From assembly GCF_030344915.1 (NCBI RefSeq), contig NZ_CP128233.1, positions 1,550,001-1,614,000 on the forward strand: 64,000 nucleotides of DNA, written 5' to 3'. The position numbers were made by a program, and so were the translations under genes. How positions within the stretch are numbered: the stretch's first letter is position 1; each line of letters opens with the position of its first letter. The notes beneath the pieces were generated by a model, which was not told the DNA's origin, did not search any database, and was given only the letters and a program-made list of their open reading frames with translations. This document shows, piece by piece, positions 1 to 9,013 of this stretch. This DNA comes from Neopusillimonas aromaticivorans. GTDB lineage: Bacteria > Pseudomonadota > Gammaproteobacteria > Burkholderiales > Burkholderiaceae_B.

Positions 1-489
1 TGGCCTGTGCCGCCTGTTCGTGTGTCAAGCCGAATTCATCAAGCAATCGACGCACCCCTGGGCCTCTTCAAGCGGATTGAGGTCTTCGCGTTGAATGTTT
101 TCGATCAGTGCCATGACGGCCGCGTTTTCATCGGCCACATCACGTACCAGCACGGGAACTTCAGTTAAACCGGCAATTTGTGCCGCGCGAAACCGGCGTT
201 CACCGGCAATAATTTCAAATTTTCCTTTTTGATTGCCAGACAAGGCGCGCACCAGAATTGGCTGCATGATGCCCTGTGTGCGAATGGACTCAGCCAGTTC
301 ATTGAGAGCGCCTTCGTCCATGCGGGTGCGCGGCTGATATTTACCGGCAACCATTTTGCTGACGGGCAACGCGTTTGGCAGTGCAGGTGCAGTTTGGGTA
401 CTGTCACCCAATCGATTTACCGCATCGGTATCTGCACCCAACAGGGCGTCAAGCCCACGACCCAAACCCTTTGGTTTTCTGGTAGCCAT
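1..489 (-). CDS. parB: Chromosome-partitioning protein ParB (partial, frameshifted)
   Basis: N-terminal part of ParB, the CTP-dependent DNA clamp that loads at parS and works with ParA to segregate the origin. It starts MATRKPKGLGRGLDALLG, typical of chromosomal ParB, and includes the GERRFRA and ENIQRE motifs of the ParB/Sulfiredoxin domain. The open frame stops at position 25. Reading on in the next frame gives VRRLLDEFGLTHEQAAQA, the start of the helix-turn-helix region, so one G is missing from the G run near position 57. The gene continues beyond the left edge. Its start is 12 bp after the parA stop, in one operon with mnmG-rsmG-parA. Four cognate parS sites lie upstream of mnmG. Confidence 0.95.
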
Positions 490-501
490 TTTCTTGTTCC
501 T

Positions 502-1335
502 TTATGTCGCGGTTGATTCTGCCTGGGCTTGTTTTTTCTTTGCATCCGCCTTGACCCGTTTGACGAGTTCGTTGGCAAAGTCAATGTAGGCTTTTGCACC
601 ACGCGATGATTTGTCATAAATGATGCCCGGCATGCCATGGCTGGGCGCCTCTGCCAGGCGGACATTGCGCGGCACAATCGTTTTGAAGACCCTGTCACCA
701 AAATGCTGCTCAATTTGGGCCGAAACCTGTTGTTGCAGGGTAACGCGGGTGTCAAACATGACACGCAACAAGCCGATCAATTGCAAATCCGGATTAATGT
801 TGCGATGCACACGTTTAACGGTATTCACCAGATCAGACAGACCTTCCAGCGCAAAGTATTCGCACTGCATGGGAATAACGACACCCTGGGCACCGGCCAG
901 ACCATTCAATGTCAATAACGACAGCGTGGGTGGGCAATCGATAAGAACAAAATCGTAATCATCAATGACGCGGCTGATGGCACTTTTCAGCTGTTGCTCG
1001 CGTTCATCCATTTGCACCAGATCAATTTCTGCACCGGCCAGCTCACGATTGGCGGGCAATACATCGTACTTGCCGGTTGGGGACTGGATTCGGGCCTGAT
1101 CAATACCGGTTTCGCCAATAAGCACATGATAAATGCTGTATTGCGCTGCATTTTTATCAATACCGCTGCCCATTGTGGCATTGCCTTGCGGATCCAGATC
1201 AACCAGAAGCACCCGCTTTTTCAATAATGCCAGCGCTGCCGCCAGGTTGATTGCTGTCGTTGTCTTGCCGACCCCGCCTTTCTGATTGGCAATACAGAAG
1301 ATCTTGGCAAGATCGGATTTTGGGCTTTGATTCAT
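502..1335 (-). CDS. parA: Chromosome-partitioning ATPase ParA (Soj)
   Basis: 277-aa Walker-type ATPase that binds DNA non-specifically as an ATP dimer and moves ParB-parS complexes. The deviant Walker A motif KGGVGKTTTAINLA is near residues 19-32, with the signature lysine at its start. DLDPQGNATMG follows near residue 46 and the Walker B-like FVLIDCPP near residue 130. Length is normal for chromosomal Soj proteins. The start codon overlaps the rsmG stop by 4 bp (ATGA), so translation is probably coupled. Intact, unlike its neighbour parB. Confidence 0.97.
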   Translation of the reverse strand: MNQSPKSDLAKIFCIANQKGGVGKTTTAINLAAALALLKKRVLLVDLDPQGNATMGSGIDKNAAQYSIYHVLIGETGIDQARIQSPTGKYDVLPANRELAGAEIDLVQMDEREQQLKSAISRVIDDYDFVLIDCPPTLSLLTLNGLAGAQGVVIPMQCEYFALEGLSDLVNTVKRVHRNINPDLQLIGLLRVMFDTRVTLQQQVSAQIEQHFGDRVFKTIVPRNVRLAEAPSHGMPGIIYDKSSRGAKAYIDFANELVKRVKADAKKKQAQAESTAT

Positions 1336-2015
1336 TTACTTTCCTTGCGACTCATCCATACCAGACAACGTTGTGCGTCAAGCTCGGGAACATTCAGCGG
1401 TTCAACCTTGTCCACAGACCAGGCCGTATTGCGCTCAAGTGCTTCAATTTCGTCATCGGGCCGGCGACCTTTCATTGCCAGCAAACAACCTGTGTCAGCA
1501 ACGTGAACCCCAGACCACTGGGCGAAATCTTCCAGCGATGCGAAGGCTCTGGACACGACGACCTGTGCGTTGAAGGGAGGCAGGGTCTCGATGCGAGCAT
1601 GATGTGCATGCAAGTTGCCAAGTTTCAGACTGCCGGCCATTTGTCTGACAAATGCCATTTTCTTTTCAACGGCGTCGACACAATGAACCTGCCACTGCGG
1701 CAGCAGAATCGCCATGACCACCCCAGGCAGACCCCCGCCTGAGCCCACATCAACCAGCGGCCGGCTTGTGTCGACAGGCTGACTTGTATCTAAATATTTC
1801 ATTAGCGGCAGTATCAATGCCATGCTGTCAAAAAGATGCTGAATCAGCATTTTTTCGACATCTCGCAGCGCGGTCAGATTATAGGTGCGATTCCACTTTT
1901 GCAATTGCTCAAGGTAGCGCAATAATGTCGCACATTGAGCTTCGGTTACGGAAATCTCAAGCTTACGGGCAGCCTCAAGAAGACGCGGCATTAAAACAGA
2001 CGTTGCCGTAGTCAT
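1332..2015 (-). CDS. rsmG: 16S rRNA (guanine-527-N7) methyltransferase RsmG
   Basis: 227-aa SAM-dependent methyltransferase (GidB family) that methylates G527 of 16S rRNA. The SAM-binding glycine-rich motif VDVGSGGGLPGVVMAI is near residue 88, and the family's conserved KWNRTYNLTA is near residue 40. It overlaps mnmG upstream and parA downstream by 4 bp each, the usual mnmG-rsmG-parA-parB arrangement near proteobacterial origins. Confidence 0.96.
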   Translation of the reverse strand: MTTATSVLMPRLLEAARKLEISVTEAQCATLLRYLEQLQKWNRTYNLTALRDVEKMLIQHLFDSMALILPLMKYLDTSQPVDTSRPLVDVGSGGGLPGVVMAILLPQWQVHCVDAVEKKMAFVRQMAGSLKLGNLHAHHARIETLPPFNAQVVVSRAFASLEDFAQWSGVHVADTGCLLAMKGRRPDDEIEALERNTAWSVDKVEPLNVPELDAQRCLVWMSRKESK

Positions 2016-3927
2016 GACACAGATTTTCCGTAAGACGTTCGTTTGATGTGGATAAGCAAAAGAGCAACGGCAGCAGGTGTCACCCCGGACACGCGCCTGG
2101 CCTGACCGAGGGTTTGTGGCCGACTTTGCTTCAACTTCTGACGTACTTCAATCGACAAACTGGCGATTGCATCGTAATCAATATCTGCGGGAATAATTTG
2201 ATCTTCATGTGCAGCCTGTCGCCGAACTTCTTCCTGCTGACGGTTAACGTACCCTTCGTACTTGACCTGAATTTCAACTTGTTCAGCCACAATCGGATCA
2301 TCAACCGCTGGGCCCCCAATCATGCTTCCATCATTTGAAGTCAGTGTGCACAATTTTTCATAGCTCACCTCGGGGCGCTTGAGCAAATCAATCAAGGCAT
2401 AGTCTTTTTCAATTTTTTTGCCGACCACTTCCATTGCAGACTGCTCTGCAACAATACGAGGGTTAATCCAGGTTTTTTCAAACGTTCAATTTCACGCGAA
2501 ACCGCATCGCGTTTCCGATTAAATGCATCCCAGCGTTCATCATCAACCAGACCTAGCGTACGCCCGATTTCTGTCAAACGGATATCTGCATTGTCTTCAC
2601 GAAGGCTTAAACGGAACTCCGCACGTGATGTGAACATACGATATGGTTCAGTAACACCGCGTGTAATCAAATCATCGACAAGTACACCAAGGTAAGCTTC
2701 GTTTCGCTTTGGATACCAGGCTTCTTCGTTACGCGCATGGCGGGCTGCATTGACACCAGCCAGAAGACCTTGCGCAGCGGCTTCTTCATACCCTGTTGTG
2801 CCATTGATCTGACCTGCAAAGAAAAGCCCCGATATCACTTTTGTCTCCAACGAAAACTTTAATTCACGTGGATCATAGTAGTCATACTCAATGGCATACC
2901 CGGGGCGCATGATGACAGCATTTTCAAGCCCTGGCAGAGTGCGAACCAATGCCAACTGTATGTCAAATGGCAAACTGGTTGATACACCATTTGGGTAAAT
3001 CTCGGTCGTTGAGAAACCCTCGGGTTCGAGAAAAATTTGATGGCTGGACTTATCGGCAAAACGATGAATCTTGTCTTCAATTGAAGGGCAATACCGTGGG
3101 CCAATACCTTCAATTTGGCCACGATCACTGTACATCGGCGAACGATCTAATCCTGATCGAATAATGTCGTGCGTTCTCTCATTGGTATGGGTGATCCAGC
3201 ACGGCATCTGTTCAGGATGCATCTGCGCATTACCCATGAACGAAAATACAGGCACTGGATCGGTATCACCGGGCTGTACTTGTGTTCGCGAAAAATCGAT
3301 AGACCGGGCATCTATCCGTGGTGGCGTTCCGGTTTTCAGGCGCCCCTGAGGTAATTTAAGTTCTTTAAGGCGTTGCGCCAGTGAAATAGCAGGAGGATCT
3401 CCAGCGCGGCCACCCGAATAATTGTCGAGCCCTACGTGGATCAAACCATTCAAGAACGTCCCGGTCGTCAGCACAACAGCACGACCACGGAAGGACAAGC
3501 CAATCTTGGTTACAGCACCAACAACCTTATCACCTTCCAGGATCAAATCATCAACTGATTGCTGGAAAATCGTCAGATTTTCCTGGTTTTCCAGTGTCGT
3601 CCGAATCGCGCGTCGGTAAAGTGATCGATCGGCCTGAGCACGCGTTGCCCGAACGGCAGGGCCTTTTGATTGATTCAATATACGAAATTGAATACCCGCC
3701 TTATCCGTGGCTAACGCCATTGCACCACCAAGGGCATCAACCTCTTTAACCAAATGCCCTTTGCCAATGCCGCCAATTGAAGGGTTGCATGACATCTGGC
3801 CGAGAGTATCGATGTTATGCGTCAACAGCAACGTTGAAGCCCCAGTTCGAGCCGACGCCAACGCAGCCTCAGTTCCAGCGTGACCACCACCGATGACGAT
3901 AACGTCAAATTCTTGCAGATAATTCAT
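2012..3927 (-). CDS. mnmG: tRNA uridine-34 carboxymethylaminomethyl enzyme MnmG (frameshifted)
   Basis: FAD-dependent partner of MnmE that installs cmnm5 at the wobble uridine of tRNA. The N-terminal dinucleotide motif DVIVIGGGHAGTEAA starts near residue 8. I chose the ATG at 3927 (MNYLQEF) because known MnmG proteins begin just before that motif; an upstream in-frame ATG at 3951 would add 8 residues. The frame breaks near 2475 inside an A/T run. Inserting one base joins ERLKKTWINPRIVAEQSAMEVVGKK and gives about 638 aa, the normal length. Because the enzyme is near-universal, this is almost certainly a sequencing error. It is the first gene of the operon with rsmG, parA and parB. Confidence 0.95.
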
Positions 3928-3976
3928 GAACGGCATTGCCAAAATCGTCAAAAGTCAAATTATAGACTGCCACCTA

Positions 3977-3992
3977 CGTTTCACGTGAAACA
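3977..3992. promoter_or_regulatory. parS site 1 (ParB binding)
   Basis: Palindrome CGTTTCACGTGAAACA, one base different from the consensus TGTTTCACGTGAAACA. It lies 50 bp upstream of the mnmG start. Confidence 0.92.
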
Positions 3993-4054
3993 CATCAACA
4001 TATCCATCTGATGATTGATAAAAGCGGCAATGAAACAACGCAGTTTTACCGGAC

Positions 4055-4070
4055 TGTTTCACGTGAAACA
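4055..4070. promoter_or_regulatory. parS site 2 (perfect)
   Basis: Perfect match to the bacterial parS consensus TGTTTCACGTGAAACA, 62 bp from site 1. Confidence 0.97.
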
Positions 4071-4207
4071 TTCTAGGTTGCCAATTATCGGAAAATGTTC
4101 ACTTTGAACTGACGTAAAAACACGATAAACATTTGTGTCAATAAATGCTCACTATGGTCAAACCCATCAAAGCATAATTTCGTAACGTGATTTGAATAAA
4201 GGCTTGA

Positions 4208-4223
4208 TGTTTCACGTGAAACG
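4208..4223. promoter_or_regulatory. parS site 3
   Basis: TGTTTCACGTGAAACG, 15 of 16 bases match the parS consensus. Confidence 0.92.
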
Positions 4224-4816
4224 CAAACGTCCATGCCAACGTATAACTAACCACCAATAAAACTACATAGTCAATAAACAGAGCAAGAAACGGCTACAAA
4301 GCTGTTGTTGTCAGAACATTTACAAATATGTTCTAAAGAATCAAGGCTGGAAGAAATAGAGACCAGATACGCAAGAACTGATTATTTTAAGAACCTGCAT
4401 ATAACAGACGTGAAAACCAACTGTTCGATCGCATTAATAACACCTTCAGCAGTCAGAACGCCATAAACAACGATATTTGACAAATGATAGGTGAACCACA
4501 TTGACAGATCGTATCAAGCAAAAAAATCACAAAGAGAAGCAGGACATATTTAGCCCGAATATTTTACGGCGCGCGCAAGTAAAAAAGCCATTCTTAGCCA
4601 AGAGCCTATGCTTAGGGGTCATAGATACCAAGTACCAAAATGAATTGCCTCTGCCAGACAGCAACACTGTTGACTTTAATTTTGATGCCTTAAACGTCAT
4701 CATTCGTCGGGCAATATCCAAGGCCATGACAACTGTATTATCAATATCTGTGAGTCATTACTGGCTGAAGAATGACCACGCCCAAGCGCCATCAAACCTG
4801 GTACAGATTCGAATTG

Positions 4817-4832
4817 TGTTTCACGTGAAACA
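4817..4832. promoter_or_regulatory. parS site 4 (perfect)
   Basis: Perfect TGTTTCACGTGAAACA, immediately beyond the gdx stop codon. Its distance of about 600 bp from the other three suggests a loading platform spread over the whole non-coding region. Confidence 0.96.
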
Positions 4833-4840
4833 TAGCGAAC

Positions 4841-5158
4841 TCATTCACCAGAGAATTTCATTAGAACAAGGCCAGAAATTATCAGCAATGCTGCAATGGT
4901 GCGCAGAGCATTTAATGACTCACCCAGAAAAAATACGCCTACCAAAAAAGCACCCACAGCACCTATCCCTGTCCAGATAGTGTAGGCCGTCCCTAAGGGC
5001 AAAACCCGCATTGCGGCTGCAAGCAAACCAAAACTTGCAATCATTGTCAGCACGGTAATGATGCTGGGGATAAGTCGGCTGAAACCGACAGACTGTTTCA
5101 TTGAATACGCCCAGACAACTTCCAGGACACCTGCTGTGATTAAGTACAGCCAAGCCAT
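4841..5158 (-). CDS. gdx: Guanidinium exporter, SMR family (Gdx/SugE)
   Basis: 105-aa four-helix inner-membrane antiporter of the small multidrug resistance family. It belongs to the SugE/Gdx branch rather than the EmrE branch: MAWLYLITAGVLEVVWAYSM carries the conserved membrane glutamate (E13), and GTAYTIWTGIGAVGA matches the Gdx consensus. Known Gdx proteins export guanidinium in exchange for protons. A guanidine-II riboswitch lies directly upstream, independent evidence for the substrate. A ribosome binding site (AAAGGTG) sits about 5 bases before the ATG. Confidence 0.93.
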   Translation of the reverse strand: MAWLYLITAGVLEVVWAYSMKQSVGFSRLIPSIITVLTMIASFGLLAAAMRVLPLGTAYTIWTGIGAVGAFLVGVFFLGESLNALRTIAALLIISGLVLMKFSGE

Positions 5159-5179
5159 GTAACACCTTTGGATAAGTGA

Positions 5180-5223
5180 CAGGCCGTCCTGAAATGAAAC
5201 CCGGAGTGGGGAGGTCGTCCTCC
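5180..5223 (-). promoter_or_regulatory. Guanidine-II riboswitch (mini-ykkC)
   Basis: On the minus strand, two short hairpins lie in tandem: GGAGG-ACGA-CCTCC (5223-5210) and CAGG-ACGG-CCTG (5191-5180), joined by an 18-base linker. Two stems each capped by an ACGR tetraloop are the defining consensus of the guanidine-II class. The second hairpin ends about 10 bases before the ribosome binding site of gdx. That fits control of translation: guanidinium would dock the two loops and free the ribosome site. Confidence 0.9.
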
Positions 5224-5311
5224 AAAAGAAGACGTTCAGCTTAGCAAATAAAACCGGTTGTGGACAACTCTGTGCACAACCCTGTGGTCAGCGCAAGGAT
5301 AAAATGTGCAT

Positions 5312-5337
5312 AAAAAACCCCGGCTATGCCGGGGTTT
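5312..5337 (-). terminator. Rho-independent terminator of the cold-shock gene
   Basis: Stem ACCCCGGC / GCCGGGGT with a 3-base loop followed on the minus strand by a T run, 20 bp after the csp stop codon. A shorter T run on the other side could make it bidirectional. Confidence 0.9.
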
Positions 5338-5357
5338 GCATAAAAAGCAAGGGCTTT

Positions 5358-5564
5358 TTACAACGCACGAATCTGGGCGGCCTGAGGACCCTTGGGACCA
5401 TCATTGACTTCAAACTCAACTGCCTGACCTTCGTTAAGGCTGCGATAACCGCGACCTTCGATCGCTGAAAAATGTGCAAATACATCTGCACCACCAGCAT
5501 CTGGAGTGATGAAACCGAAACCTTTGTCGGCGTTAAACCATTTAACTTTGCCCGTTTGAGCCAT
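5358..5564 (-). CDS. Cold-shock protein, CspA family
   Basis: 68-aa single cold-shock domain that binds single-stranded RNA/DNA. It contains RNP1 (KGFGFI, residues 14-19) and RNP2 (DVFAHFSAI, from residue 28). The start MAQTGKVKWFN is typical of betaproteobacterial CspA-like proteins. About 100 bases of 5' leader separate it from the next upstream sequence, as expected for a temperature-sensitive mRNA leader. A strong terminator follows. Confidence 0.95.
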   Translation of the reverse strand: MAQTGKVKWFNADKGFGFITPDAGGADVFAHFSAIEGRGYRSLNEGQAVEFEVNDGPKGPQAAQIRAL

Positions 5565-5785
5565 AGTACTAGCGTCCTAAATAGAAACAAAAAAAACACA
5601 GAATCAAGGGTGCCGAGACGAATTAGATCGGTATCACTTCACTATTAGACGGGATTTGTGCACAGCTTGAATTCAAATGCAGACGAAGCATAACCATAGC
5701 GCCACGATATTTCAAATACATGATTACCCGAACAAAGCAACCTCTGAAACACCCCGACTTTATGACTGTAAATGGACGATAAGCA

Positions 5786-6951
5786 ATGAAACTGGAATCC
5801 AAATTACCTGCTGTTGGAACAACAATTTTTACGGTGATGAGTCAGCTTGCAACCGAGCATAAATCCATCAACCTGGGCCAGGGTTTCCCTGACTTCAACC
5901 CGGATGAGCGTTTGGTAAAACTGACCTACGACGCAATGATGAGTGGTCATAACCAATACCCCCATGGCCGGTGTTGAAATCCTTCGAAAGGCGGTGGCCC
6001 AAAAAATATCAACCCTGTATGGCCATCAGTACAACACAACTACAGAAATCACCATTACATCGGGTGCTACTGAAGCACTGATGGTATCGATCCAGGCGTT
6101 GATACGTGCGGGTGATGAAGCCATTGTGATTGAACCTATGTATGACTTGTACGGACCTGCCATTGAACTGGCCGGTGGAACGCCCATTTCTGTTTCGATG
6201 ACCGTTCCTGCAACACCTGACGAAACCTATCGTATTGACTGGAACAAAATCGAGTCGGCCATTACTCCAAAAACACGCTTGTTGATACTGAATACCCCAC
6301 ATAACCCGACAGGAATGAGGCTTTCAGAACATGATCTGGATATCTTGGAAGTTTTGCTGGACAAGCATGCATTTTTTGTCATTTCAGATGAAGTGTATGA
6401 GCACATTGTTTTTGGATCAAAACCCCATTTGAGTTTGTCATCACGCGAGCGTATTGCTGAACGTACGGTTGTCATTTCTTCATTTGGAAAAACGTATCAC
6501 GTTACAGGATGGAAAATTGGCTACTGTGCAGCACCTGAATACTTGATGACTGAAATCAGAAAAATTCATCAGTTCACCGTTTTTACTGTCAATACTCCGA
6601 TACAAATTGCTTTGGCACAGTTCATGGCTGATCCAGCAACATACACCGGGCTGGCCAATTTTTACGAACAAAAAGGGACTATCTGTCAAATGGGCTGAGC
6701 CATACCCTTTGCAGGCATGGCGCTCTGACAGCACATTTTTCATGTTGGCTAATTACCGATCAATTTCAGAAGATGATGAAAACACATTTGTTCGTTGGTT
6801 GACGATTGAAAAAGGGGTTACTGCCATACCCATGGCCGCTTTTTATCGCGATCCACAAGCAAAAGCATCCAACAATCACATGATCAGGCTTTGTTTCGCC
6901 AAGCACGACAACACCCTTGATGAGGCACTGACACGTTTGGCAGGTTTGTAG
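5786..6951 (+). CDS. Class I/II PLP aminotransferase, methionine aminotransferase (YbdL)-like (frameshifted)
   Basis: Pyridoxal-phosphate aminotransferase of the YbdL/kynurenine aminotransferase group. INLGQGFPDF lies near the N terminus, LNTPHNPTG and ISDEVYEH in the middle, and the PLP-lysine motif SSFGKTYHVTGWK after them. The C terminus ends with IRLCFAKHD, as in YbdL. The frame breaks three times: in a C run at about 5959-5963, in an A run near 6670 and in a C run near 6700. After repair it gives about 388 aa, against 386 in E. coli YbdL. Likely role: transamination of methionine or aromatic 2-oxo acids in the cytoplasm. Confidence 0.88.
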
Positions 6952-7040
6952 AGCCATCTGCTTTCATTTGTTGAGGACTGAAGTGTACGAAGTTTTGTTG
7001 GCCAAGCCAACGGCGCGGCCTGGTTGTGGTTAGAGCAGAA

Positions 7041-7310
7041 AATGTTTTAGTTATCCCTTCTTTTATATATCAAATGATTACTGATTATGGGTGTCTGTGG
7101 ATAAGTGGCATAACTGATTTCTTCCTTTAGAATTCAAGTGGTTGCCGCACCTAAAACACTGGATGAATTTGGGTGTAATTGAAGGACGGATTCTGGACAA
7201 GATTTTCAGGTGTCTGAAAAACGAGAGTTGTACCTGTTTGTTCCACACCCTATTCACATTGCTTCTTCCCAGAGGTTATCCACAGGCCGTTTTATTGTAA
7301 CTTTATGTAA
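7041..7310. other. oriC-like module A with DnaA boxes
   Basis: Intergenic region with two perfect DnaA boxes: TTATCCACA at 7276-7284 and its complement TGTGGATAA at 7096-7104, 171 bases apart, plus a near match CTATTCACA at 7249. An AT-rich stretch (7041-7075) lies beside the second box, where DNA unwinding would be expected. The whole module recurs in inverted orientation at 49.85-50.11 kb with identical spacing between boxes and a third conserved block (7188-7200). This suggests replication-origin function. DnaA binding elsewhere, for example a titration site, is the alternative. Confidence 0.65.
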
Positions 7311-7322
7311 TTTATTCAGAAT

Positions 7323-7366
7323 AAAAAGAAGCCAGGACTGTTTTGAGCAGGTCCTGGCTTCTTTTT
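7323..7366 (-). terminator. Terminator after the metallophosphatase gene
   Basis: Long stem AAAAAGAAGCCAGGAC / GTCCTGGCTTCTTTTT with a 12-base loop. A and T tracts on both sides make it usable in both directions. It separates the phosphatase gene from oriC-like module A. Confidence 0.9.
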
Positions 7367-7383
7367 AGCGATTTCAGGGGTTG

Positions 7384-8427
7384 TCAGCGCTTGTGATCCG
7401 TCGTCAAAGACAAGAATTCGTTCAGGCCAGCGCAAGGCACCCAGTTTGAAGCGTGATGCACTGATGGGCCGGTTTGCCTTGCGATCACGCCATCGTGCGC
7501 CAACCGAGTAATCGACACAGAACACTTTGTCAGACGCCCCAAACCAGGCCGTGGACGGGATGGATTTGAATAGCTGGGTATAACGAGGGCTTGCCTGGGT
7601 GATTTGTTGCCGATACAGTCGCCAGTAATGCCCAATGACAATGTGATCAGGGCCTTCGTAGTGATCCCACCACTTGATGCGATCTGAAAAGCGCCACCGG
7701 CCACCCGCGTAGAAGGGCGCTGGTGCACGTTGTTCGACACCCGATGTCAGTACCTTGAACGGATTGATCATTTGTTGGGTGGCTTCGTAGCGTGCGATGT
7801 TTTCCAGAAAAGGGGAGGCTGGCGGTCGTCCTCAAGTTCGACCCGCCAGCGCTGTTTTTCCTCAAGCCAGGCGTCATAAAGCCCGGAGGATTGCGCAGTG
7901 CGTTGCGCTTGTTGATCCCATTCCTTGAACGCTTCGGTAATATGGCCCAACGGGATGTCCTTGATCTTGTTGATGGCTTCATCAACCCAGGCCGCATGCA
8001 CAATGCGTAATCCTTTACCGATAAGGGCAATGGGCAGATCATTCAGGAATTCGCGCACGCTGTTTCGCTCATCGACCGGCGTTCGCGAAAACGGTGCGTA
8101 GTTTTTGAGATCTTGTTCATAACGCTCATCAAAAAACCAGCCTGACCCATCTTTGATGTCATCGGTAAGCAAATTGAGTTCATGATTTCCCAGAATGATC
8201 TGGGCACCATGGTTCTCGACCAGATCTTGTACGCGCCGCAATACGCCATGGCTGTCAGGTCCACGATCAACCAGATCACCGACAAAAACGGGTATGCGAT
8301 GTTGAGGATGATGGCCATTTGGGTGGTAACCCAGTCGCTCAAGCAACAATTCAAGGGCGTTTATTTCGCCATGAATGTCACCAATGATGTCTAACGGACG
8401 GTCCGGGAGTTCTTTAACCAGTTTCAT
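7384..8427 (-). CDS. Calcineurin-like metallophosphoesterase (frameshifted)
   Basis: Metallophosphoesterase with the ordered metal-binding motifs DIIGDIHGE (near residue 13), GDLVDRGPDS (near 50) and ILGNHE (near 80). These are characteristic of diadenosine-tetraphosphatase/serine-threonine phosphatase-type enzymes, so it probably hydrolyses a phosphoester in the cytoplasm. I chose ATG 8427 (MKLVKELPDRPLDIIGD) because it directly precedes the domain. The frame breaks near 7810 in a C/T run, after which the protein continues with MINPFKVLTSGVEQ. The exact stop is uncertain: the current frame would run through the terminator, so a second indel near 7400 is likely and the true end is near 7373-7386. 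Confidence 0.75.
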
Positions 8428-8565
8428 GTTGGATAATCCGGTGAATCTTGAAAGAAAGTACCGGACACCACAGATCCAGGTGTCCGGGGCCGTGAGCACG
8501 ACGCGTAATGGGAACAGATAATGTCTGCCAGAAAATATGCTGGCAGACATTATCGCGCCTGAAGG

Positions 8566-9013
8566 CTAAAGGAATACTTTCTGCAACAGATGAATCAGCT
8601 GATCGTGTTCATCTGCACTAAGTGATGCGGGCCGTTCAAGGTTGGCTACGCTGCTTTTGGTTTTTTCGTACAGCGCCTGGCCTTGCGGCGTCAACGCTAC
8701 GATGTGCGAGCGTTTGTCGCGAGGGTTGCGTTGACGTTCCAGCAGGCCGTTTTCCTGCATCCGGTCGAGCAGCGTCGCCAGGTTCGGCGGGGAAACGTTG
8801 ATCGTTTCCCCGATACGTTTCTGGTTGATTTGCAGATTTTCAGCGACCAGGGCAAGTACCGTGAACTCAACCGGTTTAAGCTTGTATTTGGCCAGCAACC
8901 GCTTGATAGGGGGTAACTTTCAGGTAAGCCTGCAAGCAGTTGTACCCCAACAGACTCAGCAAGAATGTCTGGTCTATCGGGGGTGATGCCAAAGAGGTTG
9001 AGTGACCGGTCAT
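8566..9013 (-). CDS. MarR-family transcriptional regulator (frameshifted)
   Basis: Winged-helix regulator of about 148 aa after repair. The helix-turn-helix and wing are seen as KRIGETINVSPPNLATLLDRM followed by LLERQRNPRDKRSHIVALT, with the typical DxR wing motif. The N terminus begins MTGHSTSLASPP at 9013; the frame is lost in a C run near 8909. Its start overlaps the stop of the acyl-CoA dehydrogenase gene by 4 bp, so it is the third gene of that operon and probably controls it in response to an acyl-CoA or aromatic ligand. Confidence 0.85.

Larger units (their letters stand above)
3928..4840. other. Non-coding parS region upstream of mnmG
   Basis: About 910 bp without a convincing gene between mnmG and gdx. 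It holds four ParB-binding sites and AT-rich sequence that must contain the mnmG operon promoter. A possible open frame from a TTG at 4501 runs across the fourth parS and into gdx on the other strand, and resembles nothing known. The position beside mnmG-rsmG-parA-parB fits the centromere-like region next to the chromosomal origin. Confidence 0.7.

Noticed and set aside
2392..2480. Programmed frameshift in mnmG
   Set aside because: No slippery-site and stimulator context that recurs elsewhere; the same kind of single-base homopolymer loss affects dozens of unrelated genes.
2868..2882. Partial parS-like TTCACGTGGA inside mnmG
   Set aside because: Only half of the palindrome is present; coding sequence explains it.
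4501..4980. 159-aa open frame on the plus strand from a TTG start
   Set aside because: It crosses parS site 4 and the 3' end of gdx, resembles no known protein and has no clear ribosome site.
5256..5282. DnaA-box-like TTGTCCACA and TTGTGCACA upstream of gdx as a third origin module
   Set aside because: Each has one or two mismatches, no AT-rich neighbour and no similarity to the two modules; more likely promoter sequence.
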